Below, in pieces: positions 12,256-23,557 of a stretch of 64,000 bases of DNA. The number at the start of each line of letters is the position of its first letter. Position 1 is the stretch's first letter. The stretch is from Hermatobates lingyangjiaoensis. Taxonomy: Eukaryota; Arthropoda; Insecta; Hemiptera; Hermatobatidae. Under the pieces are notes generated by a model that made no database searches, was not told the DNA's origin, and was given only the letters and a program-made list of their open reading frames with translations. The stretch covers positions 13,907,501-13,971,500 of the forward strand of contig JAPFBL010000084.1 of NCBI GenBank assembly GCA_026182355.1, in the 5' to 3' direction. The translations under genes and the position numbers were made by a program.

Positions 12256-15200
12256 CTGTAAACAGAAATTCTTTTTACTGCTACGAAAACACATAAGCAT
12301 GAGAAAAATCAAGTTTTGAAATATATAATTTTTCATTTTATTTGCTCATATATCAGAAAGTAAATAACAAAAACAAAAAGGAAAGGAAGTAATAGTATCT
12401 GTTAGTGTTGGGATGATTTCTAATTTTTTTTTCCCATTCCTTAGCTGCTTAGGTACTACCTGTATGTGCTCAGTTACTCAACTATCTTAATTAGTTTCTT
12501 TTTTTAAAATTATTTGTTCAATGTAAAACACATGGCAGGATAATTATAAATGAAACTAGATAAAGTTAAACAATATGAATAGTGATTAGCAAGGATATTT
12601 TAGGAAATGATTGTCCAAATCAATATGAATACATTTTCTCTACAAACGTCAGGAAAAATAATAAGTAGAATAACCATGATAAAAATAATATATGTATTCC
12701 TCATTATATTACATTCTTAACTGGGTTAATATTTACACCTTAGGTTAATTGTACATTTTCATTAATATTCAAGGTACTGTGGAATTTTATTTAAAATATT
12801 TTCCACGTTAAGACAAAAAAAGTTCGGTTTTAATTAAATCAAATGTTTTTGATGATATAAAAAAGCTAGAAACCAATTGTTTTAGTACTACTTGTGAATC
12901 AACTGAATACAAAAAATTACTAATTAATAGATGTCAGGTAAAGTAAACATTTTAATAAATTATGCAACTAGTAACTACCAACTATGTTTAAATAGTTAAA
13001 TAGTTTCCGTCATCTGTAGTTAGCACTAATTATTCTTAACCATTTATTACCCTAAAATTACCTGACTCAGTTAAAAAAGTATCAAAAATGTGAATTTTTA
13101 AGAGACAGGATTAGAAAGATCTGCATGGCATCCTTGATTCGACTTCTCATTCATAATTCAACCCTGTCATTAATAAATTATGATGAAGACACATCAGCAT
13201 TTCTCCTGTATCTATTTCGTTTTGGTGAATAAAGAGTTCATACTACACTAAATAACCTTTCACTGACAACCGAAGATTTGGGGGGGGGGGGGGGGAGGGG
13301 GCACAAGTACTTCTTTGACACAGCTGACGAATATGGAAATTGATCTGGTTGCGGGACCACCAACGAAGAGGATCTTCACCTTGTCAGATCATTTTAGCTT
13401 TTTTGCACTTGAACATTTCAAACTTGATTTCATTTTGATCATGCTTAGTTCTTTAAGTAGAAGACCTTTCTAACTTTTGATACTTTTCCTGAATCTTTGC
13501 ATGCATTGGTTAAAGCTAAAGTTAAAGTCCGTGTTTTCATCCTCAGTCTCTACATTTTCATCTGTAGAAAGATCTAAATGTGACGAATCTGAAGTAGTCA
13601 ATAAGATGGTTTTATTTTTATTCATTGAATTTATATCTTAAAAAAATCAACTGTGTAATTTTTCATATATAATTTCTGCCTATGCATGTGGCGGAATAAC
13701 TAAACTCAAAATTATCTTTGAAGTAATTAATATACTTTTTGTATATAATTTGTTATAAACAGTTCTAGGACGTTATTATTATAAATGTTTTACAGTATTA
13801 ATCTCACAAACAAATAGAAGTATTGTTATTACGGTTCAAATAACTTAACAATTTAAGAGAATCGTCATGAAAGAATCGGAAATCTAGGGAAATTATCTAA
13901 CATGCGATTTCGATTCCCCCAAAAATACACGATTCTTATTTCTTGCAATTAACGATTACGATTAATCGTCCCACACATCACAATGGAAGCATAACACATA
14001 CACAGACCCAAAAAGAGCAAGACTGGTTCGTAACAATATCAAGGTAATATTGATGTTCTTCTAATTGAGCAGTTTTATGAATCTTTAATGCGCACTAACA
14101 GAACAAACATTAACAAAGAATACCATTTTGATGGTAATGCAACATCGTTACAATGTTATACCGGACTTCCTTCGCAAAGCGACCAAAAATGTGGGTGGCA
14201 CTAAACTGGTAAATACATGAATATTGTTATTACCACTGAGGTTAGTATGATTTATATTAGAAATAGAAAAAACCGTCATACCTCGTAAGTTGATATCGGA
14301 GACGTTGGAGCGCTTTCGGATCTTGTCCATCTTCGTTCGCAACTAATCTATGGGGCTATTGTCAAGGGGTTTTATAGTTGTGTCCACTGCTATAAACGCC
14401 ATAAGATGAAATAACATATCTAGACAGCAGTGGACACAACTATAAAACCCCTTGACAATAGCCCCATAGATTAGTTGCGAACGAAGATGGACAAGATCCG
14501 AAAGCGCTCCAACGTCTCCGATATCAACTTACGAGGTATGACGGTATTTTCTATTTCTAATACTAAACTGGTAGCTTCAAAATGACAGAGTGCCCGCTCT
14601 GTTGTGCATCTCAACATGGATGCACCTCTCCTGATGTAAGCTTAGTCTAGCCAAAAACACTATTTGTTTGACCCCTCCAAACTCTCCGGATATGAAACTT
14701 TATGACTTCTAGCACGTCTCGTTAAATGGACTTATATAGAATTTTCTGTGAAAATATTTGTTGGTTGGTGAATGAAGAGTACACTACACTAATCAACATT
14801 ATGTGTACGTCTTCGAGCAGTAATAATCTCTTTAATTTCATTCTTTTCAAATCTCTCTTCACCAATATTTATCACAAATTTAGTGTATTCCTCATATTCT
14901 TCTTAAACTCTTATATTGCTAGTTAAATGGAATTTAGAAAAATTTGCGCCACAAGTAAGACTGATTCAAGCATTATAGATATCAGCATCAGTTCCTCTCT
15001 TGACAACTGGAAGAAGTTGTCCATTCCTGAGATGCTACAGCCAATGCAATTAGTCCTCAACTCCTTAATTTAGAGAGAATTAGTTTTATTAAGAACTTTT
15101 CTGTGCCTTCCGATGCATCGGGATCCCTAATCTATCATTTTTATTGAAATAGGTATATCAAAAGAAGACAATATAGGCATTATGACAGTGTCTTTGATTA

Positions 15201-18200
15201 CGGACATAATTGTGTGCTGTTTATTTTATTTATGTTAATTTGATAATTTCTAAAACTTCTGTTGACTATAATAAATATAATTTGTTGATATATTAAATAA
15301 TTATTTCATATTCTCGTCGATTATTCATTCAATTTTCTCTTTCTAAATTTATTATAATTAAATCATTATAATTTAGGCCGAAAAATTCTTATTTAATGCT
15401 TTGACGTAATTTATATCAGGTTTTGGAAGCTTATTTTACAAAAGTTCCCATGGTGCAGGCGGTTGCGCGCTGGTACCCCTCCAATGCCAAGGGCGTGGGT
15501 TGGATTCCCACAAAAATTCTAAAATTTTATTCAATTTAGAGCGTGTGCAATAAACGTGAACATCAGAGTTAAGTATACAGATTAAGATTTTACACTTTAC
15601 TTCAGTCAACAGTGTTAATACACTCAAAAACAAAACTCAATTAGGAAACATCAATAATATTTTTTTCTAAAAATAAATAAAATTTTAATCTTGTATTTAT
15701 GCTTACTTCTGTGAAGAAGTTTATGAACATCATGAAGGACATCCGATAATGCGAACCCTTTGGTTACTTGCAGTTCTGTTATTACTAAAATAAAAAGAAA
15801 GTAATTATAAATGAACCAGATTTTCTTAATTGAAATATAGCTAGTATGACAAATACTAGCTATAACAAGACAAATAAAATCATTAAATTGGTTAACAATA
15901 AGTTTGATAATTCCAACATCACATACTTTCTACATCAATAAATTAAAATATTGCTATTTTCACCCCTTATAATGTTCATATTAAAACATAATTTTTCTCC
16001 TTCACATATATATTTAAGACGGTTATCGCATATATTAAAATCTTTAAAGTATGTTGTGTTACTTAAAAATCGAATAATGTATTAGCTCATAGATATTATA
16101 TGAGTCAGTTAAATTATATAAACCGAATGCCCACTCCGTTCTATCGTATTGTTCATAAGAAGATCAACTTATTAACTGTCCAAACATTTTCAATCGAAAT
16201 CTTTGTTTAGAAATAACTCCATGGAATTTAAAATATCTGGTTTGTTATGTAACAATTTGTAATACCGATTCCTGCCTTGAATTGGCAGGATGTGGTTCAA
16301 TATAATGTCACTGTTTATCTATTAAAGCTAAATTTAATTGTAGATTAGTAAAAGGTAATTGAACATCAAGAGAAATCATTATTACGTTTCACAGAGTACA
16401 TGATTAGTTAAGGATTCTTAAAGCGATGAATTTTTTACATATATTGATTTCACTGTTGGATACAATATTACTCAAATACTTTTTCACATGTTTGGACAGT
16501 TAATAAGATGATCTTATGAACAACAGAATAGAACGGAGTGGCCAATTCGGTTTACATAATTTAACTCACTCATATATCTATGAGCTATTACATTATACGA
16601 TTTCAAAAAATGAAACGATCTGTTAGGACAAATATCAAACGATTTAAAGGCAAGAACACGCAGAAACAATACACAACTCACTTCAATATTTCGACCTAGT
16701 CATCATCAGAAGAAAGAGAAGAAGAAGAAGGAGGTGAGTTCTGCTCGGCTGGCGTCTATTTGACGAGGTCAAAATATTGAATGAGTTATATAAGTGTTCT
16801 TTTCCTTAAATCGTTTAATTATATAATTTCATTAATACATTCGACATAGGTCTACTCACTATTTCTTTTTAAGCTCACCAACATTATTTACATTATCATG
16901 AATTTGGAAGAATGATATCTCTTTGAAACGGATTAAGTTTCTGTATCTTCCGGAAAGGTTCTAGCACGGTACAAAAATTCAATTCCTGTCTTTATTCATT
17001 TTATACCTGTAATGTAATAGGGCATTGTTTTTAAATTTTAAATATTTTGGGTGATAAAATGTATCTTAGAAGAAAAGACATATTCATCTCTATAATCTTA
17101 TAGTACTCGTAAACATAGCGTTCATTTTATGCTACGTGGGATGTACGTACACATAAATTTCGTAATTTAAGAAGCATTTTTGTCTTATCAAAAATTATAA
17201 ATACTACGCCTTTAGTCAGTATGTTATAAAAACTACAACAAACATTTTAAAAGTGATGTAATATTCTTAGTACCACATAAGTTAGTAATAATACTTAAAA
17301 AAATACACTGCAATTCCTTGTAATTGTTTTCATAAGTCTTCCGTTTTCAGAGTTTGTCCATTTTCCAGAGCGATCTAGATACTGCAGTGTTATTGTGTAC
17401 AATCTAATAACACAAAATAACATTCAATTTGTCCTGGAAAATTGACAAGATCGGTAACATCTCGAACTGTGAAGCAAGAGACAATACAAGATTGTGTATT
17501 TTTTTAAACAAAATCCTAGAACTACATAAAATGATTTAACGAATAAAAAAGGTTCCATACCCAAAAAAAGAAATAAGCTGGCTAATTTGGACAAACTAAA
17601 GAGGCACAAACTAAACCACATGGAGCGTGTAAGAAGGTTATGAAGAGGTATTTAGTTCCTGTTTTTGCCGGTAGTTTGAACAATTGACCAATTAAAATGT
17701 ATATTTTCTTGTGTTTACGAATGGTTTTATCTCTGGGTAATATTGTAGTATAAGGAATGGATTCTGTTGTTCCATATTACAAACGGATATTAATTTTAAG
17801 CTAATTTCTCGGTGATATTTTTCGATGAATGTTTCTGACATTTAGCAATCAAATAGGAATATTTTGAAGTCTCCAAACGAAAACTTCGGCTTAATTCTTC
17901 AATGCAGAAAGTATTCAGATAAACATCATTAACTATAACAGATCCACTGGCCATGTAATGTTTCAGATGGTCGTGAATGAGATCCACTGGCTATGGGAAC
18001 AAAAGCCCTGTTCTCCTGTAAAAGATTGCTTCGTAATACGTTTTTTTCCTTTGACTTTACAAAAGTGTTATTACTGCTGTGGTAATACCAATGATACTAT
18101 ATGTTTCAGTTGTGTGATATACCAATAAGCTTTTATATTGACAATTGGTTCAATCACTATCTGTACTACTGCCAGGAATCCAACGACCAACGATTATATC

Positions 18201-20360
18201 CGCGCACTATAGTGGACATAGTAACTTGCAGTTCCAGACCAGAGGTCATCTACTGCTTGATTACTGTGCTACTGTAACTGGGACTGTCAGTAATTCGTTC
18301 GTATATTAATGATGTCATATTCGCGGTCATGTGGTCCGGTTATAGTTTTCCTTAGTGCAAACTGTTTATAGTCGCGAATTGGAAAAATAGTCAGTGGATG
18401 AAGTAAGTGTTCAATGAGATTGAGGAAGGTTGGTGTCAGGATTGAGAATTTGTACAAGGTTTGGATGAGTAGGTAGTTTATTGTCTTAATTGTTATAAGT
18501 CGGGTGTACCAAGGAGCAGATATCTTGTGTTCTACCACCCTATCTCCAATGTCCTTCTCCGGAGGGAAAAATTTCTACTTGGACTAATTAATCATGTTTT
18601 ATCATTTTATGTCATTTTCATGTACACAACTAATAAAAAGGTGAGGAGTTGGAGTCGGCTGATTTCTTCCGATTCCACAGCTCTGATACTAATAAGCTAA
18701 TCACAAATATAACTAAGAAAACTTATATTGTTGCTCTGATGTTCTATTTCTTCATTTTTATAGCCATTTATTAATTGCCTGTCAATGAAGTCTAGTGTTA
18801 AGAAATAACGAAAGACATCGCCAAGTATCCATAAACGAGAAGCTATGAAAAAAAAACCAAGAAGGAAGAAGTGAAATAAGCAACAAGTTAAGATACAATG
18901 CATAGTAAAGATTAGTTTATATAAACACTGATTGCGATTCATGAACATTAGAAGGCGAATTAAATTAATACCTTTATATAAAATTTGGTTTTTAAAACAA
19001 TTATGAAGAAAATAAATACTACTGAATGTGATGTTAAATCAAGCTTTAATAATAACAAATCAAATAGAAAAAAACTTACAATTATATGAAGTAGATATAT
19101 CTAAATTCAGAAGCGTTAAATCGAGCTTTAATAATAACAAATCAAATAGAAAAAAACTTACAATTATATGAAGTAGATATATCTAAATTCAAAAGCCATT
19201 TGACGACATTATTTATGTCATTTTTTGTGGGGTGACCAACACATGTATAAACAGCTTCATCGTCCACCTTAGGAAAAGCGGTTCCAGCACATTGAAGAAT
19301 ATTTAAAACTTTTCTCATGTCCCCGTCTGCGAGTTCCATGATTGCCTTTTTACCTTCTTCTGTAACTGATAATCTAAATTTCCAAATAAACGTGTAAAAC
19401 ACATTAAAAGAAAATTCCCTCGGAAAAAATACATTTTACTATACACGTCAAACTAAATTAATTATACAGGCCAGAAAAATAACTATGCAGTATTATAAGT
19501 AACAGACATTTCACTTACTTTTCTGATTCTATGACATGATTTAATCTTGGTAGTATCAATTGGGAATCTAGTGGTCCAAATCGGAATTTCGTGCACCTTG
19601 ACTGAAGTGCAGGTATAATTTTACTTAAATAATTACAAATGAGACAAAATCGAACATTATCAGTATACTTTTCAATAACTAAAAAAAAAATATGGCTTTA
19701 CATTAGTAACAGATCACAAATATAAATCAATCAAAGATTATTCACTATTCACTTCTTCTAAGAGCATTTTGAGCGTCATTAGTCATAGCATCAGCCTCAT
19801 CTAAAATGATTAACTTATATCCCGATTTAAATATCGTCCGTGTGCTGGCAAAATTCAGAATTTGTCCTCGTACAATTCCTATACCTCTGTCGTCCGAAGC
19901 ATTAAGTTCCATCACCTTAAAAAAAATTAAAATTTAATGAAAATCCTAAAATTAATAATTCAAAGAACATTAAACACACACCATCGACTTAAATTGTGAT
20001 TTAGAATATAACTTCTTAGCACAAGCTAAAATTGCACTTGTTTTGCCAGTACCAGGAGGCCCATAGAATAGTAAATGTGGAAGTTGATTTTGATCAATGA
20101 ACTTTCGAACTGAAAAAGGAAACAGTCAATACAGAGGCTGGAAATAGCAAATTTAAAATCAGCTGCAGAAAAGAACTCACTGGTTTTAATTATATCATCA
20201 TGTGACACAAGATCCTCGAGATTTGACGGTCGATATTTTTCAACCCTAAAAAAATACAGAAACAATGAACCATGAAATTGTGACTAAATGATTGTATGTT
20301 TCTATTTACAAACCAAGGTAGATTTACAGAAGAATCACCATTAACAACATCCATCTCCAT
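12101..20360 (-). CDS. RFC5: Replication factor C subunit 5, whole coding span (8 exons joined)
   Basis: Small subunit of the clamp loader, an AAA+ ATPase complex that opens PCNA and loads it onto primer-template DNA in the nucleus. Exons of 47, 65, 128, 163, 160, 212, 78 and 155 bp join in phase to 1008 bp, or 335 residues plus TGA; the human protein is 340. Visible motifs: NLPWVEKYRP at residues 13-22, Walker A GPPGTGKT at 54-61, Walker B IILDEAD at 116-122, sensor 1 Asn about 150, the SRC motif at 161-163, sensor 2 GDMRK at 205-209, and a collar domain ending in [11 protein letters not shown]. No stop or frameshift is seen and every intron is GT-AG. The start ATG follows a pyrimidine-rich acceptor by two bases, so an upstream noncoding exon is likely. 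Subunit identity rests on recalled similarity: VEKYRP with the C-terminal KIQLS fits RFC5 better than RFC2 or RFC4. Confidence 0.96.
13280..13301 (+). repeat. Poly-G tract with G-quadruplex potential
   Basis: Sixteen Gs, one A, then five Gs, within AT-rich intron 7 of RFC5. The RFC5 transcript carries the C-rich complement, so any quadruplex would form on the non-template strand of RFC5 DNA. Confidence 0.8.
14255..14562. repeat. Near-perfect palindrome, 137-bp arms, in RFC5 intron 7
   Basis: Arms 14255-14391 and 14426-14562 are almost perfect inverted copies around a 34-bp spacer. Each arm contains GAAGATGGACAAGATCCGAA, which resembles a hammerhead layout (GAAGA, GGA/UCC stem, GAAA) but lacks the U of CUGANGA. 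It is probably a head-to-head dimer of a Penelope-type terminal repeat or related short retroelement. No protein is credible. Confidence 0.8.
15446..15518 (+). repeat. tRNA-derived SINE head or tRNA pseudogene
   Basis: An A-box-like TGGTGCAGGCGG (15451-15462) and a B-box-like GGTTGGATTCCC (15498-15509) are spaced as in a tRNA. A 5-bp T stem GTGGG/CCCAC and an anticodon-type stem TGGTA/TGCCA can be drawn, but the anticodon loop has nine bases and the acceptor stem does not pair. It is therefore a pol III-type repeat relic, not a working tRNA. It lies in RFC5 intron 7. Confidence 0.6.
15707..15784 (-). CDS. RFC5: RFC5 coding exon 7
   Basis: Completes Leu259 and encodes [20 protein letters not shown] onwards to Arg284, the start of the C-terminal collar region. 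Acceptor TTTATTTTAG, donor AGAA|GTAAGC. It lies 3.4 kb downstream of exon 6, after a repeat-filled intron. Both junction phases match. Confidence 0.93.
16067..16603. mobile_element. Nonautonomous element with ~120-bp terminal inverted repeats (RFC5 intron 6)
   Basis: The left arm (about 16067-16187) and right arm (about 16488-16603) are inverted copies with scattered mismatches, including TTATTAACTGTCCAAACA and AATAGCTCATAGATAT. The 300-bp centre has no ORF. The outermost shared bases are AAATCG. No target duplication could be settled. It is a foldback or MITE-like element of unknown superfamily. Confidence 0.7.
16635..16818. repeat. Decayed inverted dimer with a hammerhead-like core
   Basis: Two diverged arms face each other, sharing CAATATTTCGACCT and ACGATTTAA on one strand. 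On the minus strand at 16709-16689 the left arm reads CTGATGA, a GAC/GUC stem, then GAAA. The sequence after the core (AUAUUGAAGUGAGUU) matches the 34.9-kb palindrome, so both appear to be the same family. Confidence 0.5.
17975..18185 (+). mobile_element. Internal fragment of the hairpin-ended repeat family (RFC5 intron 6)
   Basis: Matches the 37.0-37.3 kb and 58.6 kb copies: the CCTGTTCTCCTGTAAAAGATT block, an ACTGCTGTGGTAATAC-type block, then CAATCACTATCTGTACTAC. Both termini are missing. Confidence 0.6.
19033..19196. repeat. 82-bp tandem duplication over the RFC5 exon 6 splice donor
   Basis: Units 19033-19114 and 19115-19196 differ at only two positions. On the transcribed strand each unit holds the last 35 bases of exon 6, the GTAAG donor and following intron. 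The intron-side copy at about 19079 is an intact decoy donor. Confidence 0.93.
19162..19373 (-). CDS. RFC5: RFC5 coding exon 6 (sensor 2)
   Basis: Completes Lys188 and encodes residues 189-258 with [11 protein letters not shown] (sensor 2) and [13 protein letters not shown], close to known RFC5 proteins. Donor AATT|GTAAG. The last 35 bases and this donor are repeated 82 bp further into the intron (see the tandem duplication). Confidence 0.96.
19519..19678 (-). CDS. RFC5: RFC5 coding exon 5 (sensor 1 and SRC motif)
   Basis: Residues 136-187 plus two bases of Lys188. Holds [18 protein letters not shown]: the sensor 1 Asn and the SRC arginine finger that acts on the neighbouring subunit. Acceptor TTTTTTAG, donor AA|GTAAGT. 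Confidence 0.96.
19753..19915 (-). CDS. RFC5: RFC5 coding exon 4 (Walker B)
   Basis: Residues 81-134. Begins [17 protein letters not shown], typical of RFC subunits, and contains the catalytic [11 protein letters not shown]alker B with Asp119 and Glu120. Donor AGAA|GTGAAT; the exon ends one base into the next codon. Confidence 0.96.
19982..20109 (-). CDS. RFC5: RFC5 coding exon 3 (Walker A)
   Basis: Completes Ile38 and encodes residues 39-80, including [20 protein letters not shown], the ATP-binding P-loop. Acceptor TTTTTCAG, donor ATG|GTGTGT; ends between codons. Confidence 0.96.
20181..20245 (-). CDS. RFC5: RFC5 coding exon 2
   Basis: Residues 17-37, starting [18 protein letters not shown], the N-terminal signature of small RFC subunits. 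Acceptor TTTTTTAG, donor ACCA|GTGAGT. Enters in phase 2 and leaves in phase 1. Confidence 0.95.
20314..20360 (-). CDS. RFC5: RFC5 coding exon 1
   Basis: Encodes the first 15 residues ([15 protein letters not shown]) and two bases of Trp16. The donor reads TTG|GTTTGT. The ATG at 20360 was chosen because the product then begins about six residues shorter than human RFC5, and because TTTTGTTTAG lies just upstream as a good splice acceptor (AG at 20364-20363). The reading frame stays open further upstream, but that stretch looks like intron. Confidence 0.9.
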
Positions 20361-20364
20361 AACT

Positions 20365-21500
20365 AAACAAAACAGAATGTAACCTCCATTTAAATGGACA
20401 TAGCGCCAATTTAAAAAGAACAGGTTTGTCAATCTAGTTGACAGGAAATCACATTTACTAAACATTATGTACAGAATCATTTTTTTGCCGATTGGAGTTA
20501 TAACAAATGTAGCTTGAATAAATATTGTATGGTAGCCCATTTGGCTATGGAAAATAACGAATTTTTTTTCTTAAAGAAAGAAAAGACAACTCATGAAACT
20601 TAAACAGCTTTCTTAAGAAAGTTTGTAATTATCATAAATTTAACTTAATACTGCTTTATCAGACTACATTAATTATCCATTATGTAATAATATAAACACC
20701 AAATTTTAATAAAAGGAAAGCAAACAAATATAAAAGAAAATAACATATATATTATTGTGTTCTGTTTAAAAAAAAAAATAATATAGATCAACTTTAATTT
20801 ATCAAAGTTAAAACTATCACTGTATATACTGTAAAAAAGTAACTGTAATGTATTGTAATAGTGAACTCATATAAATGTAATAAATTATAACTATTTCTAC
20901 ATAATAATAAATAAAATAAATAGAATAATAATAATAATAATAGAATAATAATAAAATTATATATAAGAACTCATGATATTGAAAAACTTATGAACTAAAA
21001 TCTATTTGTTTCTTTTTAAAAAGGTATGTATAAAATTAATTTACTACATTGTTTATGGTTAATTGACGATAAAAAAAATCAAACTTTTGCTTAAAAGGTT
21101 AAAATAACCATTTGAATAACGAATGGTACACTTTCTCTCGAAAGTGCTTTGAGTAAGACGTTGAAGTTAAACACTGAGTTGTTTTGATGAGAGTTTTTCT
21201 CACATGGTCAACTTTGCCCATAGTTTGCTTGCCCAAAAGTCAGAGGTTCCAACTCTTTGTTCTTTCATGAACCTGAAGGACAGGCAGCCTATCTGGTGTT
21301 TGCATAGAGGCATTTGCATAACACTGTATTAATAATGATATTTTCTAGTATTCCATAATTTCTAATGATATTTTGGAATACCATGTTTAATCGAATTTGT
21401 GACTACGTCAAAGACGGGTACGTTTGCTAGTATTTATATAAGTTAATTAAATAGTTTTTGAACGCTACTTCTAAAAAAGTTACAGTATTGTACATGGACA
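20365..21500. other. RFC5 upstream flank, AT-rich
   Basis: Contains an (AAT)n microsatellite at about 20915-20960. No GC-rich promoter is visible, consistent with the transcription start lying farther upstream behind a 5' UTR intron. Confidence 0.4.
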
Positions 21501-23211
21501 TTTTTACTTTACTACATGAAAAGCTTAGTGGTCGTGAAAATAGTCGATGTTGAGATTTTCAAGAAATTACATCTTTGAGCTCATGTAGCTCAAAGTCGTT
21601 TCATGGTGTTTTTTTGATGATGTCTGCTTATGTGTGGGTGGGAGTGTATCAAAAAGTTTGCGTGACGCTACGGCCCACAGTCTTTCATACATCAAATTAA
21701 TAATTTACACAAAAATGGCCTCATAGTCTAGATATGCTGCACAGTTTGGGAACAATTATGCATGATGGGAAAGTCACTTCTTTGGTCAAAATATGCTTTA
21801 AGACATTTTTTCCTTCTAAACTACTAATTAATTCTAGAGTCTTCAAATTTTGGTATTCCCTTGGAAGATACAAATGCAATAACTGAAAAAATCCTCAGAT
21901 TTTTAAAACGACTGAAAATGTTTTTGATTTCTTAAAATGTAAAACTTATTATTCAATCTGAAAGTTTGTGAGAACGATACAAGCCATACCGTTTAACAGA
22001 TCAAAATTAAACTATACCTAGAAATAGAGAATAATGTGGGAGATGAGTTGAGGTAATTTTTTTCAAGGTTACATAAACTAAAAGGGCGTTAGGATGAATT
22101 TTATGTTTTCAGAAAATGTTTTTTTGACGCTAAACAGCTCATTAAAGAACAAGGAATGTTTGCTAGAAAATTGAACAATAAATGAGCAATTTATAAAAAA
22201 AAAATCGTGAAATTGTAATTACCAGAAAGAGCAATAAAACTGCGGAAGCTGAATTTTCATCCCGGACTAATGGACCTCCTCGTATACTTGTCTGTTTGTT
22301 TATGTTTATTTACATTGTTTATATTGACTTAGAAATTTTTTAAGAAAATCGTCTGAAATCAAATTGATGTTTATGGGTTTGATGAAAATATTTGAAATGA
22401 TTTACTGACATAATATGATATGTAAGAAGAATAAATTTTTACGTATAAAAAAGTCATCGCCAATTAAACATATAATTTCTTATGCTTTCCATGATATGAT
22501 GGATTTGTCTAACAAAATGCGTTAATTAATCCGTATATGCGTTAGTAATCCTGGAACAAAACTTAATATCAGATCTAGATTTTTTTCGTATTTATGAATC
22601 ACATCATAGTTTATTTTAAAAAGCATTCCAACTGTACTTACATTTGTAAAGAATACTATATCTTCAAAGGGAAGATTAGAAATATATGTAGAACATCTAT
22701 TCGAATTTATTTACTCAACTGCTATGGTTGGATACTATATTTGAAGTCATACGAAGAATGTACACTCTGTGTTCAGAAGAGTTAGAAACTTTTGTTCACA
22801 TTATATCTGTTTTCGAGTCAATCATCCCGGAATGTACAAAGTTTTCTGTCAAATTATACCTATAACTATTGAAGTGAGGGGTACTTCTCTATCTATATTT
22901 GTAAAGGTTATAAATGAACTTAAAATCTGAAGTTAAATTTATTTACAGCAATGGCATAGACAGTATGACAGCTATGGCTACGGATGTACGAGTCCGACGA
23001 GTTTTAGGCCCTTTGTTTAATCATTTTAATAAGATGACATTTTCCAACACTGATTTCACGATCCTTATAACTAATAAAATGATTACATTCAAATGTAAAC
23101 AAATGATACATATTGATTTAAATGTAAACAACACAATACATCAGTTGGTGGTTAACGAGTTTGATATTATGTTTACTTATGGTAAAGTTGAGTGTAGGCC
23201 ACTCCAGATTT
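21501..23211 (+). mobile_element. Hairpin-ended repeat family, near-complete copy 2
   Basis: Starts TTTTTACTTTACTACATG (left hairpin decayed) with the GTGGTCGTGAAAAT block. It ends GTTTACTTATGGTAAAGTTG followed by AGTGTAGGCCACTCCAGA and a T run. About 1.7 kb, the same size as copy 4. No protein is conserved between copies, so the family looks nonautonomous. Confidence 0.8.
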
Positions 23212-23345
23212 TTTAATAAATAAATTTCCGACTTACAATTTGAAGTTTTAGTATAAGGATGGATTGATTGTACTTTTCGAGTGTTCATGAATTCTATTAT
23301 ATAAGAGGGAATGTCTTCTTGTACGGTATTTGTAATTTGTCTGTA

Positions 23346-23555
23346 CGACTTAATTGCTACCTACTAATGAGCTATATCAAATTGATAATTGGACATATAT
23401 AACTGCTGTAATTAAATTACAGCTACAAATCAAAATCATCATAATTAGGAAGCTACATCACTCGCACTCTTAATTCCTACATACTAGATTAGCTATATCA
23501 AATTGATAATTTGAAATATCTAATAGCTTCAATTAAATTGCAGCCACAATCAGTC
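23346..23555 (+). repeat. Diverged direct repeat, two units of ~85 bp
   Basis: Units near 23346-23430 and 23474-23555 share GAGCTATATCAAATTGATAA-type sequence and AATTAAATT(A/G)CAGC. They sit directly before the Helitron helicase remnant and may be part of that element. Confidence 0.5.
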
Positions 23556-23557
23556 TG

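Noticed and set aside
15446..15518. Functional tRNA gene
   Set aside because: Nine-base anticodon loop and no acceptor stem; kept only as a tRNA-derived repeat.
19142..19402. Stand-alone 86-codon gene on the minus strand
   Set aside because: It is exon 6 of RFC5 read through both splice sites.
20361..20540. Upstream extension of the RFC5 start frame
   Set aside because: The frame is open, but a strong acceptor lies just before the chosen ATG and the extra residues do not resemble any RFC N-terminus.
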